Shown: positions 1 through 8,728 of the stretch, in pieces
How the letters are laid out: each line of letters begins with the position of its first letter
How positions within the stretch are numbered: the stretch's first letter is position 1
Source of the DNA: CAYRNY01 sp964425755
GTDB lineage: Bacteria > Chloroflexota > Anaerolineae > Aggregatilineales > Aggregatilineaceae
Reading direction: 5' to 3'
DNA: 64,000 bases
NCBI GenBank assembly: GCA_964425755.1
Contig: CAYRNY010000011.1
Span: forward strand, 62,001-126,000
Notes under the pieces: generated by a model
Database searches by the model: none
What the model was told of the DNA's origin: nothing
What the model saw: only the letters and a program-made list of their open reading frames with translations
Program-made: the position numbers and the translations under genes

Positions 1-711
1 GAAGCGTGCCGCGATGTCCTCGGCGGGCCAGCGCGCCAGGTCACCGATCGTGTGGATGCCCAACTCGGCCAGGCGTTCGGCGGTCTTCGGGCCGACGCCC
101 CACAGCTCGCGCACGGGCAGCGGTGCGAGGTACGTCGCCTCTGCGCCCGGCGGCACGACTTCGATCGTGTTGGGCGGCTCGTTCTGGCGCAGGGCGGCCT
201 TGCGCGCCTTGCCGATGGTATTGGCGATCTTGGCGACGAGTTTGTTCGTTGCCACGCCCAGCGAGCATGGCAGGCCAAGCTCGGTATTGATACGCTGCTG
301 CAAGCGCCGCGCGATGTCCTCGGCGGGATCGGGCAGCGGCGTCACGTCGAGAAACGCCTCGTCGATCGACAATTGCTCAACCAACGGCGTGAGATCGCGC
401 ACGATCGCCATCACCTCGCGCGATTTCTCGCTGTATACCCCGCGCCGGTTGGGCACGATGATCAGGTCCGGGCAGAGCCGGGCAGCATGTGCCATCGACA
501 TCGCGGAGCGTATCCCATACGCCCGCGCAGGGTACGAACACGACGCGACCACGCCGCGCTGGTCGGGCTGCCCGCCAACAGCGAACGGTTTGCCCTTCAG
601 CTCGGGCGCGAACTGCTCTTCGACTGCGCAAAAAAACGCGTCAAGGTCAAGGTGCAAGATTTTGCGCGTTGGTGTGTCGTTCGCTGGTGTTGAGGGGCTG
701 TGTTGTGCCAT
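1..711 (-). CDS. dinB: DNA polymerase IV (Y family), 3' end outside window
   Basis: This is the first 237 codons of an error-prone translesion polymerase that runs off the left edge. The N-terminus carries the Y-family metal-binding start LHLDLDAFFCAVEE, then SIDEAFLDVT with the catalytic Asp-Glu pair, and the window ends in a helix-hairpin-helix region containing VGPKTAERLAELGI. The ATG at 711 begins MAQHSPSTP and is the only start giving a normal N-terminus about 20 residues before the first catalytic Asp. It follows the hydrolase gene at 842 on the same strand after 130 bases. I see no GAAC-N4-GTTC LexA box directly upstream, so SOS control is not shown here even though lexA lies in the window. 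The family assignment is firm; the missing part is the little-finger domain. Confidence 0.93.
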   Translation of the reverse strand, partial: MAQHSPSTPANDTPTRKILHLDLDAFFCAVEEQFAPELKGKPFAVGGQPDQRGVVASCSYPARAYGIRSAMSMAHAARLCPDLIIVPNRRGVYSEKSREVMAIVRDLTPLVEQLSIDEAFLDVTPLPDPAEDIARRLQQRINTELGLPCSLGVATNKLVAKIANTIGKARKAALRQNEPPNTIEVVPPGAEATYLAPLPVRELWGVGPKTAERLAELGIHTIGDLARWPAEDIAARF

Positions 712-841
712 ACGCCCGGCTCCTGAATCTGGCTTGCTCTAATCGTAGCCCGAATCCGGCCCCGCGCAACGTGAGCGCCTGCCATGACAGCTCCAGCGGG
801 CGCGCCACATGGCACGCACCGGCAAGGGTCGCCCCCCGCGA

Positions 842-1765
842 TCAGGTCACGGGATCGCCGGACGTGACGCGCTTCAGCCCCCGTTTTTCGAACGCGTCAT
901 ACTCCTCGTTTGCCAGCGCGTCGAAGTCGATCTCGGGATGCGCGACGGCGGACGTGCAGTCTTCGAGCAGGTGAACTTTTTCCAGCAGGCCCGGCTGGTA
1001 GCCCTCGTATTTCGCCAGCGAGGTGATCGATTCCAGCACGCAATGGCTCTTCGCCTGTCCCGCGATGTACACCCGATCGTATGACGCGACGCGATCCAGG
1101 AGCGCAGCACGCAGCGTCCCCCCTTCCTCGTCCGGCAGCTTGACTTCCGGCTCAAACAACGAGTAGTATTCGCTGCGGGCGATGCGCCCTTTGACCACGT
1201 GCCGCACCTCGGACTGCCGCGCGGCAGCGTGATAGGTCACGGCTTCGTAAAGCGCCGGGGTGATCATGTGCCCGACCGTGCCCAGCATGGTGTGGTAAGG
1301 CCAGATCATGAGCGTCTTCTTGGCGCGGCGCTCAAGTTCGTGGACGTAGTAGCGCGACCATTCCGGCTCGACCACCGGCTGCCAGCGTCCCGCGTCCACG
1401 TCGTCCGCGCTGATCGGCGTCATAGCCTCGGGCGGGTTGCCGTCCGGACCGGCCCACCAACCGGCGTAGAAAATCTGCCGGGGGAAATGACTGTCCAGCG
1501 ACAAGATGATGTCGGTCACCTGTTCCAGGTTGCGGTACAGCCATTCGATCGTGCGGCGGGTATCGTCGACCGCGCCAGGCACGCTTAACGCGCCGTCCGC
1601 GTGCACGAAGTCCACCTGCGCATCGACCAGCAGCAGCAGTGTGCGCCGTTCGTCTTGCACTGCGGGACGCGCACCCGTCGCCTGTGCCGCTTCAACCACG
1701 CCGCGCACATCCGCGCGGTAGACCGTGCCGACGCGGTCAGGATCATAGAAGGCCGGGAAGTTCAT
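842..1765 (-). CDS. Isochorismatase/nicotinamidase-like cysteine hydrolase
   Basis: The 307-residue product has the isochorismatase-like fold: LLLLVDAQVDFVH with the catalytic Asp near residue 45, a Lys in the KGRIARSE region, and GQAKSHCVLESI, whose Cys is the expected nucleophile. It is about 100 residues longer than a typical nicotinamidase, so the substrate (nicotinamide, isochorismate, N-carbamoyl compound or another amide) cannot be named. I chose the ATG at 1765 because AGGAGG lies 8 bases before it; an upstream in-frame start at 1789 would place this ribosome binding site inside the gene. A TATAAT-like element on the minus strand at 1826-1831 could be its -10 box, without a good -35. 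Confidence 0.85.
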   Translation of the reverse strand: MNFPAFYDPDRVGTVYRADVRGVVEAAQATGARPAVQDERRTLLLLVDAQVDFVHADGALSVPGAVDDTRRTIEWLYRNLEQVTDIILSLDSHFPRQIFYAGWWAGPDGNPPEAMTPISADDVDAGRWQPVVEPEWSRYYVHELERRAKKTLMIWPYHTMLGTVGHMITPALYEAVTYHAAARQSEVRHVVKGRIARSEYYSLFEPEVKLPDEEGGTLRAALLDRVASYDRVYIAGQAKSHCVLESITSLAKYEGYQPGLLEKVHLLEDCTSAVAHPEIDFDALANEEYDAFEKRGLKRVTSGDPVT

Positions 1766-1980
1766 GTCAGTGTCCTCCTTGCGACTCACCGTAAATGTGG
1801 ATGGGTAGCATGGTCTGGATTGCTCATTATAGATCGTGCGGTCGCCCGCAGAATGAGCCGGGTGTAGGATTTAGACGTAGGTCAGCAGTACGAACCGGAT
1901 ATCGGCAGGCCGCGCCTGCCGGTAGCGTCCATTCCGTGCGATAATGTGAGGCACGGCTGCCAGAATCGAGGGACAGCGCG

Positions 1981-2883
1981 ATGGCATATGATAACATCCA
2001 CATGATCATTAACCCCGCTGCGGGACAGGCCCACCCGATCCTGCACACGGTGAACAAGGTGTTCCATGCGCACAAGATAGCCTGGGACGTGTCGATCACA
2101 CAACATGACCGCCCGGGCGCGCAACTCGCGCGCCGTGCGGTTGAGGCCGGGGCCGACCTGGTCGTCGTGTACGGCGGGGATGGCACGGTGCAGGACGTCG
2201 TGAATGGGCTGGTAGGCCACGACGTACCGCTGGCGATCCTGCACGGCGGGACCGGCAACGCAATGGCGCACGAACTCGGCATCCCGCGCGACCTGGCGCA
2301 GGCTGCCGAATTGATCGCTGGCGAGCACGCGCTGCGCGGCGTGGACGTGGGCGAAGTGACGCCGCTCGACGATCCGGACAACGGGCGCTACTTCATGCTG
2401 CGCGCCAGCATCGGCCTGCAGACCGAGATTCTGGAGTCCGCGACGCGCGAATTCAAGGATCGCTTCGGAAATCTGGCTTACGTCATGGCGAGCCTGCACT
2501 CGCTGGCGGATTCCGAACCCCGGACGTACCACCTCACGATTGACGGCGAAGACGTATCCGGCGCGGGCCTCACCTGCATGATCACCAACTCGGCATCGGT
2601 CGGGGGACGTAATAGCTTTCTGTTTGCGTCGGACGTGGACCCCTGCGATGGCCTGCTGGATGTGTTCGTCCTGGACACGAGCTTCGAGGCGTTGATCTCG
2701 GCGCTGAGTAGCGCGCTGGACACCGAAGCGGCACCGTATAACCAGCATTGGACCGGGCGCGATATCAGCGTGCAGGCGGAGACACAGCAAGTGGTGACGC
2801 TGGACGGGGAACCGTTCACCGAGACACCGGTCCGGGTGACGGTCTTGCCGCAGGCGCTGCGCGTCGTGGTACCGGCGGAGTGA
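1981..2883 (+). CDS. Diacylglycerol kinase-family lipid kinase
   Basis: The 300-residue protein has the DAGK/sphingosine kinase catalytic domain: IINPAAGQ at residues 9-16 and the nucleotide-binding GGDGT at 65-69, followed by a HGGTGNAMAHEL segment that matches the conserved GTxN block. It would phosphorylate a lipid hydroxyl group at the cytoplasmic face of the membrane, as YegS and DgkB do; the lipid acceptor is not evident. GAGGGA lies 7 bases before the ATG. The next gene on the same strand, 49 bases on, is a dual-specificity phosphatase, which suggests a kinase/phosphatase pair acting on related substrates (inference). Confidence 0.9.
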   Translation: MAYDNIHMIINPAAGQAHPILHTVNKVFHAHKIAWDVSITQHDRPGAQLARRAVEAGADLVVVYGGDGTVQDVVNGLVGHDVPLAILHGGTGNAMAHELGIPRDLAQAAELIAGEHALRGVDVGEVTPLDDPDNGRYFMLRASIGLQTEILESATREFKDRFGNLAYVMASLHSLADSEPRTYHLTIDGEDVSGAGLTCMITNSASVGGRNSFLFASDVDPCDGLLDVFVLDTSFEALISALSSALDTEAAPYNQHWTGRDISVQAETQQVVTLDGEPFTETPVRVTVLPQALRVVVPAE

Positions 2884-2932
2884 GGCGCGGTTGCCGCCCG
2901 TGACGCACACGAAACGATTGCAGGGACGATAA

Positions 2933-3508
2933 ATGCTCAGAATGTTTGGCGCGTTGATCGAGTTTTTCCGTATTTTAAAGCGGCGTTACCACACGCAAGG
3001 GCTGCGCACGACGCTGCAATGGCTGTATACCGTGGGCATGGCAAAGCTCACCGGGCGTGTTTCGCTGCGCTACAGCCGCGTGACGCCGCAGCTTTACATC
3101 GGGCCACAGTACGGGCGGCGTGGTAAATCCGCGCTGCAGGACGCAGGCATCACCGCCAGTGTCAGCCTGCGCGCCGAATTTGACGACCTGGAGCACGGGC
3201 TGGCGCTTGAGGAGCACAGCTACTTGCCCACCGAGGACAACACCCCGCCCAGTATGGAGCACCTGGAGGAAGGGATCGCGTTCATTCAACGCGTGATCGA
3301 TAAGAACGGCGTGGTTTACGTCCATTGTGGAAGCGGCGTTGGGCGCGCGCCGACACTGGTCGCCGCGTACCTGGTCAAGCAGGGCTTCCCGCTGGACGAG
3401 GCGATCGCACGCATCCAACGCGTGCGACCCTTCGTGCGCATCCTGCCCGGTCAGCTTGAGCGCCTGCGCGAGTACGAATCGCGCACACAGGGCACTTCTG
3501 CGGGGTGA
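2933..3508 (+). CDS. Dual-specificity (protein tyrosine) phosphatase family
   Basis: The 191-residue protein carries the cysteine phosphatase signature HCGSGVGR: nucleophile Cys132, phosphate-binding Arg138. Asp102 in PTEDNTPP is in the right place for the general acid. The first 50 residues are basic and hydrophobic (FFRILKRRYH and LQWLYTVGMAKL) and could lie on the membrane. The DSP fold includes protein phosphatases and phosphatidylglycerophosphate phosphatases of the PTPMT1 type; the position directly after a lipid kinase makes a phospholipid substrate worth considering, but the sequence alone does not decide. AGGGA lies 6 bases before the ATG. A terminator candidate follows at 3606. Confidence 0.88.
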   Translation: MLRMFGALIEFFRILKRRYHTQGLRTTLQWLYTVGMAKLTGRVSLRYSRVTPQLYIGPQYGRRGKSALQDAGITASVSLRAEFDDLEHGLALEEHSYLPTEDNTPPSMEHLEEGIAFIQRVIDKNGVVYVHCGSGVGRAPTLVAAYLVKQGFPLDEAIARIQRVRPFVRILPGQLERLREYESRTQGTSAG

Positions 3509-3605
3509 GCAGCGTCTTGCCTGTGACGTATTTTATCCCGCGCTAGGCCAACTGACCTAACGCACAGTGTGCCGATCCACCTATCACAAGTCCAATAAGC
3601 TATCT

Positions 3606-3630
3606 CATGGCATGGCGCGGGCCATGTTTT
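3606..3630 (+). terminator. Candidate intrinsic terminator after the phosphatase gene
   Basis: CATGGC (3606-3611) and GCCATG (3621-3626) form a six-base stem with a nine-base loop, followed by TTTT. It lies 98 bases after the phosphatase stop codon. The stem is short, so strength is uncertain. The rest of 3631-3775 shows only the leader of the PRC-barrel gene. Confidence 0.45.
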
Positions 3631-3775
3631 AACCTATAAGTGACTGCTGGCACAACCTGCATGTTCCGGCACGCGTGGCATCTGCTGGACGCGGCCAGGA
3701 CGGGCCGCATCGCGATGACGCCGCGCCGATCCGTGCGAGCGTGCGCCGTGCAAATGGACACGAGGAGGAGACGAC

Positions 3776-4465
3776 ATGATGACGCAACTAGAGTTGCAAT
3801 TCAAAGCGAACGCGGAAGTTTTCACTAAAGACGACGAGAAGATCGGCGAGATTCGGCGCGTAGTAATCGACCCCCAAACCAAAACGGTCACGCATGTGGT
3901 CGTTGAAAAGGGGTTTCTCCTCACCGAGGATAAGCTCGTCCCGGTGGATTGGTTTGACATCACCGCCGAGGACAAGGTGATCCTTGACGTAGAGGAGCGC
4001 GAGACAGAGGAGTTGCCGCCGTTCGAAGAGTTACATTACGTCCCCTGGCGCGAGGCCCAACTGCGGGGTGCTGAAACGGAAGACCCCCAGAATTACGCGC
4101 AGCCGTATTTCTGGTATCCGCCGGCACACGTGAACTGGTGGTCGTATTCCGGTTATCGCGCGTACTATGGTGTGACGGACCCGCCTTATGTGATTGTCGC
4201 CGAGCGCAACGTGCCGGAAGACACGATCCCACTGAAAGAAGGGGCCAGCGTGATCAGCGCAGACGACCAGCACGTCGGCGACGTGGAGCGGGTGTTCGCC
4301 GATCCGGATAGCGCCCGCGCGACACATGTTGTGATCGCCAGGGGGCTGATCGTCAAAGACAGGAAGCTGATCCCGACCGCGTGGATCAAGGCGCTGGGCG
4401 AGGATCGCGTCGTCCTGTCGGTGGATGCAGAATTTCTCGACCAACTGGACAACTACGAAGACTGA
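3776..4465 (+). CDS. Protein with two PRC-barrel domains
   Basis: The 229-residue soluble protein has two PRC-barrel-like domains: residues 8-70, with KDDEKIGEIRRVVIDPQTKTV, and about 150-222, with SADDQHVGDVERVFADPDS. They are joined by a Tyr/Trp/Pro-rich linker (YAQPYFWYPPAHVNWWSYSG). PRC barrels bind RNA, proteins or metal-containing partners; the most familiar are RimM and photosynthetic reaction centre subunit H, and no catalytic function is implied. Two ATGs are adjacent at 3776 and 3779, with GAGGAGGAG just upstream. It stands alone on the plus strand. The function is unknown. Confidence 0.8.
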   Translation: MMTQLELQFKANAEVFTKDDEKIGEIRRVVIDPQTKTVTHVVVEKGFLLTEDKLVPVDWFDITAEDKVILDVEERETEELPPFEELHYVPWREAQLRGAETEDPQNYAQPYFWYPPAHVNWWSYSGYRAYYGVTDPPYVIVAERNVPEDTIPLKEGASVISADDQHVGDVERVFADPDSARATHVVIARGLIVKDRKLIPTAWIKALGEDRVVLSVDAEFLDQLDNYED

Positions 4466-4570
4466 TCAAGGCCGTGCAGGGCGGGCTGGAACGCGGGGGC
4501 TGTACCAAGCGTTACCGCGCTGAGCGGTGGCCTGGGCCGGCTTTGCACGCACGCGGAAGGGGAGCGAACC

Positions 4571-5245
4571 ATGCCAGAGATATACGCAGATCGCCGGGAA
4601 GCAGGGCGTTTCCTGGCCCAACAACTGCACCAATACGCCAACCGTGACGACGTGATCGTGCTGGCGCTGCCGCGCGGCGGCGTGCCGGTCGCGGCGGAAG
4701 TGGCCGACGCGCTCAACGCGCCGCTGGACGTGTTCATCGTGCGCAAGCTGGGCGTGCCAGGGCATGAAGAGCTGGCGCTGGGCGCGATCGCGTCCGGCGG
4801 CATACGCGTACTGAACGCGGACGTCGTGCGCAAGGTGGGCCTTTCAGACGCGCAGATCGAACGTGTGACCGCGCAGGAACGACAGGAACTCCAGCGCCGC
4901 GAGCGTACGTACCGCGACGATCGCCCCGCGCTGTCGCTCAAGGGGCGCACCGTGATCCTGGTCGATGACGGGGTGGCGACCGGGGCCACGATGCGCGCTG
5001 CCGTGAAGGCGCTGCGCGAACTGGCGCCACAGCGGTTGATCGTCGCCGTGCCGACCGCGCCACCCGACGTATGCCGCGCGTTTGAAGGCCACGCCGACGA
5101 GGTGATCTGCGCGATCACGCCGCAGCCGTTCGGTGGTGTTGGGGCCTGGTACCGTGACTTCGCGCAGACGACCGATGACGAGGTGCGCGACCTGTTGCGC
5201 CGTGCGGCACGGCGCCGCGACAGCTCGACGGGGGGCGGGCCATGA
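4571..5245 (+). CDS. Predicted phosphoribosyltransferase (COG1926 type)
   Basis: The 224-residue protein has the type I phosphoribosyltransferase fold. VILVDDGVATGATMRAAV at about residues 125-143 is the PRPP-binding loop with its two acidic residues, and ALPRGGVPVAAEVA near the N-terminus is typical of the COG1926 group, whose substrate is not established. GGGGAG lies 6 bases before the ATG. Its stop codon overlaps the ATG of the PIN gene (ATGA), so the two are translationally coupled. Confidence 0.87.
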   Translation: MPEIYADRREAGRFLAQQLHQYANRDDVIVLALPRGGVPVAAEVADALNAPLDVFIVRKLGVPGHEELALGAIASGGIRVLNADVVRKVGLSDAQIERVTAQERQELQRRERTYRDDRPALSLKGRTVILVDDGVATGATMRAAVKALRELAPQRLIVAVPTAPPDVCRAFEGHADEVICAITPQPFGGVGAWYRDFAQTTDDEVRDLLRRAARRRDSSTGGGP

Positions 5246-5649
5246 ACACCGAGCAGGCGATCGTGCTCGACACCAACATCCTGGTTGCGGCGGGCTTTAA
5301 CCCGCACAGCAGCGCAGCCCGGATCGTTCAGGCCGTCCGTACGGGCGATATGCAACTGGTCTGGCACCCGCGTACGCATGCCGAGGCAAAAAAAATCATC
5401 CGCCAGATCCCGTCGCTGTCGTGGGGCCGTTTTGAGGACCTGTTCACGCCGGATGGCAAATATGAGGGCGCGATCGTGCCTGAGGCGTACCCAATGATCA
5501 ACGATTATGATGACCGCAAATTCGCCGCACTGGCAGCAGCGACCGGCGCGATTCTGGTCTCCAATGACCGGCATCTGCTGTCCGTGCGGGAACGGCTCCC
5601 GATCACGGTGCTCTCGGCGCAGGAACTGGCACACCATGCGGGCGCGTAG
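5242..5649 (+). CDS. PIN-domain protein (putative ribonuclease, COG1569 type)
   Basis: The 135-residue product keeps the acidic residues of a PIN nuclease: IVLDTNILVA near the start, a Glu in AEAKKIIRQI, NDYDDRKFAALA, and SNDRHLL near the end. Members of this family are toxins of type II toxin-antitoxin pairs or stand-alone RNases. No small antitoxin gene lies next to it; its partner by overlap is the phosphoribosyltransferase, so a toxin role is doubtful. The ATG overlaps the upstream stop codon. Confidence 0.82.
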   Translation: MNTEQAIVLDTNILVAAGFNPHSSAARIVQAVRTGDMQLVWHPRTHAEAKKIIRQIPSLSWGRFEDLFTPDGKYEGAIVPEAYPMINDYDDRKFAALAAATGAILVSNDRHLLSVRERLPITVLSAQELAHHAGA

Positions 5650-5713
5650 AGCGGTGCGCCTCAACAACACTGCAATATTCCAAAACTCGGCAGCTTGCTG
5701 GCACGCGTTGCCG

Positions 5714-8700
5714 CTATGCCGATCGGGCGTGTTGCTGACTGCGCCTCCCTCGCCGCACGGCGAACGCGCCGACCGGCAGCGTCGTGAGCGCATCCCCCAG
5801 CGCCAGCGTGACCGCGCCGTCATCGTCCGCCGCCAGCGCGATCACCTCACCGGTCAGCAGGTTTTCGAGCGTCCTACCGGCCAGGTCCGGCGGCAGGTTC
5901 AAGCGCGTATCGGCCCAGGTCGCAGCGCCGACCGGTAGCCTGGCTTGCCCGCCGGTCAGGTCGACAAACAAACGGGGCGCGATCGCGAGCAGCATCTCGT
6001 CACCATTCCGGCGCAGGAACGCGCATACGTGCCGCGCCTTCGTGCCAGCGCTCTCCAGCGGGACGTACTCCCCGGCGGCAAACAGCTCGCCGTGCGCGCG
6101 GCGGTAATTCAGCAGGCGGTACGTCAGGAACAGCTTGATCCCGGCGCTGGGCGCGTCGTCCATCAGGTCGCGCGCGAGCGCCAGCAGATCGCCGTCTTCG
6201 CGTGCCTTGATCGCGTCCAACATCGCGGCCCGCTGCGCGAAATCCACCGGGCGGCGGTTGTCCGGGTCGACCAGGCTGTAACGCCACAGTTCGTTGCCCT
6301 GGTAAATATCCGGCACGCCCGGCACCGTCAGCTTGAGCAGCACCTGCGAGAGCGCGTTCAGCCGCCCGTAGAACGCGATGCGCTGCTGGAACGGCTTGAA
6401 CGACTCCATGAACGGCTCGCTATCGAGGATGTGCGTCACGAAGTCGGTGATCGCTTGCGCGTAGGCTTCGTTCGGGTTAACCCAGTTGCTGTGTGTTTTG
6501 GCCTCGTTGATCGCCTTGTGCATGTAGCCGATCACGCGCGCGTGGAACGTGTCCAGGTCGCGGTCGTCGTCGGGATACGCGCCGAGCAACGTCTGGTAGA
6601 GCAGGTATTCGTCGTTGCGATCCGGGGCCAGCGATCCGGCGAGTTCGGTCTTGGCGTCGGCATTGATCACCGCCCACTTCTCGATCATCGTTTCCCACTT
6701 CTCCGGCATTTCGGAGAGCACATTGATCCGGGCGCGCACGTCCTCGCCGCGCTTGGTGTCGTGCGTGGAGGTCGAGAGCATGGTATAAGGAAAAGCCTGG
6801 TCCAGGTTGTGCTGGTGGAAGTCGTCCAGCCCGGCCCCGAAGCGGTCCGGGTGCCCGCCGACCTCGTTCAGCGACACCAGCCGGTTGTAGATGTAGAACG
6901 CCGTGTCCTCGACGCTTTTTGCCATCACCGGGCCGGTGATCTGCTGGAACTTCATCACGAACTCGTTGAGTTCCTCGCGCTGCGCGGGCGTGAAGTTGTG
7001 CCAGTTTTCTTTGAGCAGTGTGTCGCGCAGAAAATCGAACACGCTGCTTGGTGTCAGCGAGTTGCGCTCTTTGGCGGTGGCGACGGCCTGCTCGATATAA
7101 AAGCGGTCGCGCTCGCTGACCGGCTGGTGATCGGTGATGTAGGTGCGGTAGATCGGCATCGCGGCGATGATCTCGCTCATGGCGAAGCTCAGGCTGTTGC
7201 GCGTGTACCCGCGATAGCGCCGCGTCTGCTCCACAATACGCGCCAACTGCGCGCTGCGGGCGTCCAGCTCGCTGGTCAGCGATTCGGACATCACCTGTTT
7301 CTTGGTCTCGTCGATCAGGTCATGGAACGCTACATCGCGCCCGGTGAAGCGCGCATAGATCGCGTCGAACGCGTCCTCGTGCGCGGCTTCGACCAGCAGG
7401 TTATTCACCGCGTTCATGAAGTCATAGCCGGTCGTGCCGTACACCGCCCACGTGTAAGGCAGCGGTTCCGTCTGCGACAGGATTTTTTCGACCAGGATAT
7501 ACAGCGGCCACCGGGGCGGCGCGTCCGGCGACTTGCCGAGCGCGTTCAGCCGCCGCACGATCGCGGCCCTGTCGGAGACTCCTTCCCCGGCCAGGCGCTC
7601 CAGGCGCTCCAGGATGTACGCGGCTTGCAGGCGCAGGAAATACGCGGTGGGGTCCCACAGCCCATCAGGGTGATCGATGCGCAGCCCGCCGACCTTGTCT
7701 TCCGCCAGCAGCCGCAGCGTCAGCCGGTGCGTATCTGCAAACACCTGCGGGGTTTCGATGCGAATCGCGGCCATGTCGTTGATGTCGAAGAAACGGCGGT
7801 AGTTGATCTCGTCGGACGCCACGCGCCAGTAAGCCAGCCGGTACGGTTGCTGGCGTAGCAAATAATCGAGCGCGTCGAAGCTCGCCGGGCGGTCCGGATC
7901 GCCGTTCAGATCGTCCAGCGCCTGTTCGAGCGCGGCGCGGAAGGCTTCGCTTTTATCAAACAGCCCGAGCAAACGCCAGCGCACGATCACCTGCTCGCGG
8001 CGGCGTACAGTGAGCTGATCGGGGTCCTGGGTGTTGAAGGGCGGGATGTGTCCCAGCGCCGTGATCACGCTCGACAGCTCCATCTCGACCCACTCGTCGT
8101 AGTCCAGCGTGAGCAGGTGCTCGCGGACCGGGCGCAGGATCAGCCCGTAAGATTCCGGCGTGATCGGGAACTGGTGCGCGTAGTAATGCAGGTAAAAGTC
8201 ACCGTGCCAGTAGACCACTTCCAGGTCGCCCGCTTCCAGCACGCGCCCGTAATGATCGCCCAGCACCGGCACCAGCACGCGGTCATCCAACGCGCGGTTT
8301 GGCGGTCGCCAGTCGATATCGAAATACGTGGCGTAGAGCGAGGACGGGCCGTGTTTCAGCACGTCCATCCACCATTCGTTTTCGGTGCTGACGCCCATGT
8401 GGTTCGGCACGATATCCAGCAAGATGTGCATGTCCCGCTCGCGCAGCGCGTCCACCAGCGCGTTGAAGTCGTCTTCCGTGCCCAGGCGGGGATTGAACTG
8501 GTTGTAGTCCACGATATCGTAGCCGTGCGTGCTGGTCGCGCGCGGCTTGAACACTGGCGACGTGTAGAGATCGCTGATCCCCAGGTCGTGCAGGTAGTCC
8601 ACCAGGTCCAGCGCGTCGACAAAGTCAAGGTCCGGGCCAAACTGGAGCCGGTAAGTCGCGCGCGGCAGCCGGGGCCGGTCGAAAATCCGGTCCAGCGCGG

Positions 8701-8728
8701 CATCAAGATCGGTCAGTTGGTCAGGCAT
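5714..8728 (-). CDS. treY: Maltooligosyl trehalose synthase (GH13)
   Basis: The enzyme rearranges the reducing-end alpha-1,4 bond of maltodextrins to an alpha,alpha-1,1 bond, the first step of the TreY-TreZ trehalose route in the cytoplasm. The 1004-residue protein is somewhat longer than many family members. It starts PRATYRLQF and has DIVPNHMG, the nucleophile Asp in GLRIDHPDGLWDP (about residue 350), the acid/base Glu in YILVEKILSQTE (about 412) and a C-terminal VPGVPDIYQGNE block. GGAGG lies 6 bases before the ATG, inside the end of treZ; the two genes overlap by eight bases (ATGCCTGA), so treY is coupled to treZ. No treX debranching gene is adjacent. Confidence 0.96.
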   Translation of the reverse strand: MPDQLTDLDAALDRIFDRPRLPRATYRLQFGPDLDFVDALDLVDYLHDLGISDLYTSPVFKPRATSTHGYDIVDYNQFNPRLGTEDDFNALVDALRERDMHILLDIVPNHMGVSTENEWWMDVLKHGPSSLYATYFDIDWRPPNRALDDRVLVPVLGDHYGRVLEAGDLEVVYWHGDFYLHYYAHQFPITPESYGLILRPVREHLLTLDYDEWVEMELSSVITALGHIPPFNTQDPDQLTVRRREQVIVRWRLLGLFDKSEAFRAALEQALDDLNGDPDRPASFDALDYLLRQQPYRLAYWRVASDEINYRRFFDINDMAAIRIETPQVFADTHRLTLRLLAEDKVGGLRIDHPDGLWDPTAYFLRLQAAYILERLERLAGEGVSDRAAIVRRLNALGKSPDAPPRWPLYILVEKILSQTEPLPYTWAVYGTTGYDFMNAVNNLLVEAAHEDAFDAIYARFTGRDVAFHDLIDETKKQVMSESLTSELDARSAQLARIVEQTRRYRGYTRNSLSFAMSEIIAAMPIYRTYITDHQPVSERDRFYIEQAVATAKERNSLTPSSVFDFLRDTLLKENWHNFTPAQREELNEFVMKFQQITGPVMAKSVEDTAFYIYNRLVSLNEVGGHPDRFGAGLDDFHQHNLDQAFPYTMLSTSTHDTKRGEDVRARINVLSEMPEKWETMIEKWAVINADAKTELAGSLAPDRNDEYLLYQTLLGAYPDDDRDLDTFHARVIGYMHKAINEAKTHSNWVNPNEAYAQAITDFVTHILDSEPFMESFKPFQQRIAFYGRLNALSQVLLKLTVPGVPDIYQGNELWRYSLVDPDNRRPVDFAQRAAMLDAIKAREDGDLLALARDLMDDAPSAGIKLFLTYRLLNYRRAHGELFAAGEYVPLESAGTKARHVCAFLRRNGDEMLLAIAPRLFVDLTGGQARLPVGAATWADTRLNLPPDLAGRTLENLLTGEVIALAADDDGAVTLALGDALTTLPVGAFAVRRGRRSQQHARSA

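Noticed and set aside
712..841. LexA box in front of dinB
   Set aside because: I found no GAAC-N4-GTTC pattern between the hydrolase and dinB; SOS control of this copy is not supported by the sequence.
5945..7858. Long open frame on the plus strand opposite treY (637 codons)
   Set aside because: It is the antisense of a strongly conserved GH13 gene, has no ribosome binding site and an Arg/Val/His-rich composition typical of a high-GC shadow frame.
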